A stretch of 6,475 nt of DNA, taken from assembly GCA_027347805.1 (NCBI GenBank), contig DAIEQP010000349.1, forward strand, positions 1 to 6,475, given 5' to 3'. The DNA is from Ignavibacteria bacterium (lineage in GTDB: Bacteria > Bacteroidota > Ignavibacteria > Ignavibacteriales > Melioribacteraceae). The notes beneath the pieces were generated by a model. It had not been told where the DNA came from, made no database searches, and saw only the letters and a program-made list of their open reading frames with translations. This document shows, piece by piece, positions 5,873 through 6,475 of the stretch. Numbering within the stretch: the stretch's first letter is position 1; the number at the start of each line of letters is the position of its first letter. The translations under genes and the position numbers were made by a program.

Positions 5873-6475
5873 CTAAATCTTGAAATTTGATATGAATTTA
5901 TCAAGTATGTTTTCAATATAACCCAACTTTTCTTTAGTATTCCCGGGATACGTTCCTATGAAAAAAGTATTGTTCATTATACAATCGGTATTATTAAGAT
6001 GATCAGCTATTCGAAAATTTTTCCCTATAAACGCCGGCTGCTTTACCAAATTACCGCCGAATAAATTTCTTGTCTCTATTAAGTTCTCATTTAAATATTT
6101 TGTAATATCATCTCTTTGAAACGGCGCACTTTCTTTAACAGTAACTATAAAGCTGAACCAAGCTGGGTCACTATTAGGCGTAGCTTCCGGTAAAATAAAA
6201 TACTCAATGTACTTCGCAAAAATTCGTTTTAATTCGTGAAAATTCGTTTTCCTTTTAAAGCAAAATGAAGGAAGTTTTTCAATCTGTGCCGCTCCTACTG
6301 CCGCCTGCATATCGGTCATTTTTAAATTATACCCAATCTCCGAATAAACATATTTATGGTCGTAACCGTAAGGCAGCGTGCCGAACTGCTGCGAGAATCT
6401 CTTGCCGCATGTATTGTTCTCTCCACCTGCGCAGTAGCAGTCTCTTCCCCAGTCTCTAAAGGACCTTAAAAGCCT
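5873..6475 (-). CDS. rfbH: RfbH/DdhC-type CDP-4-dehydro-6-deoxyglucose 3-dehydratase (E1), C-terminal 200 residues
   Basis: The frame is open to the right edge and ends at TAG (5873-5875). The fragment begins RLLRSFRDWGRD, followed by CYC and, after seven residues, another Cys (visible residues 13, 15 and 23). That CxCx7C spacing matches three of the four [2Fe-2S] ligands of E1 and separates it from ordinary sugar aminotransferases. GTLPYGYDHKYVYSEIGYNL, TDMQAAVGAAQIEKLPSF, LPEATPNSDPAWFSF, ETRNLFGGNL and MNNTFFIGTYPG all fit RfbH. The enzyme is PMP-dependent and removes the C3 hydroxyl of CDP-4-keto-6-deoxyglucose, the committed step to CDP-3,6-dideoxyhexoses. The His that replaces the PLP-binding Lys lies outside the window. 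It should work with an NADH-dependent E3. An in-frame set of ATTCGT units lies within the gene (6212-6247) without changing the apparent length. A start inside at 6319 is an internal Met, not the true start. Confidence 0.94.
   Translation of the reverse strand, partial: RLLRSFRDWGRDCYCAGGENNTCGKRFSQQFGTLPYGYDHKYVYSEIGYNLKMTDMQAAVGAAQIEKLPSFCFKRKTNFHELKRIFAKYIEYFILPEATPNSDPAWFSFIVTVKESAPFQRDDITKYLNENLIETRNLFGGNLVKQPAFIGKNFRIADHLNNTDCIMNNTFFIGTYPGNTKEKLGYIENILDKFISNFKI
6212..6247. repeat. ATTCGT-type units inside the rfbH gene
   Basis: Plus-strand attcgt at 6222, 6232 and 6242, preceded by cttcgc at 6212, gives four units with exact 10-bp spacing. They encode part of KTNFHELKRIFAK, which sits where RfbH homologs have a variable Lys/Asn-rich helix. 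The reading frame is maintained. The orientation matches the array just downstream at 5796-5865. Confidence 0.6.

Noticed and set aside
5873..6319. Treating the last gene as a complete 148-residue DegT-like protein starting at the Met at 6319
   Set aside because: Conserved RfbH sequence including the CxCx7C motif continues upstream in the same frame to the window edge, so this Met is internal.

Overview
The window is AT-rich and every supported gene is on the minus strand, so it reads right to left. None of the starts I could place has a recognisable Shine-Dalgarno sequence. The proteins and the abundant short AATTCGTG-type repeats suggest an FCB-group bacterium (Bacteroidota or Ignavibacteriota-like). 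That placement is an inference from style, not from a marker gene.

In transcription order the layout is: (1) the C-terminal 200 residues of an RfbH/DdhC-type CDP-4-keto-6-deoxyglucose 3-dehydratase (E1), with three cysteines of its iron-sulfur signature; (2) an array of ATTCGT units; (3) a GxxExxY protein of the PD-(D/E)XK fold; (4) an archaeal-type AAA ATPase; (5) a second ATTCGT array in the opposite orientation; (6) a short FNR-type flavin reductase that could serve as the E3 partner of E1; (7) a 248-bp intergenic stretch with two other repeat-like elements; (8) an extended-SDR sugar epimerase/dehydratase; (9) an acetolactate-synthase-like ThDP enzyme overlapping it by 4 bp; and (10) the N-terminus of a classical SDR starting 10 bp later and running off the left edge.

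Read together, genes 1, 6, 8, 9 and 10 look like part of a surface-polysaccharide sugar locus. E1 plus a reductase makes a CDP-3,6-dideoxy-4-ketohexose. A ThDP enzyme can then attach a two-carbon unit from pyruvate at C4, and an SDR can reduce the product. This is the logic known for yersiniose (YerE/YerF) in Yersinia pseudotuberculosis. The branched sugar is therefore a reasoned prediction; the exact product is not shown by the sequence. The nucleotidyltransferase and 4,6-dehydratase needed first (DdhA and DdhB) are not in the window and may lie beyond the right edge.

The GxxExxY and AAA genes have no obvious role in sugar chemistry. They sit as a block between E1 and its likely reductase, bounded by ATTCGT arrays of opposite orientation. 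The same 9-10 bp repeat units also occur inside the reading frames of E1 and the reductase, supply the GTG start of the reductase, and appear to have removed the normal start of the GxxExxY gene. This behaviour of the repeats is the most unusual feature of the window.
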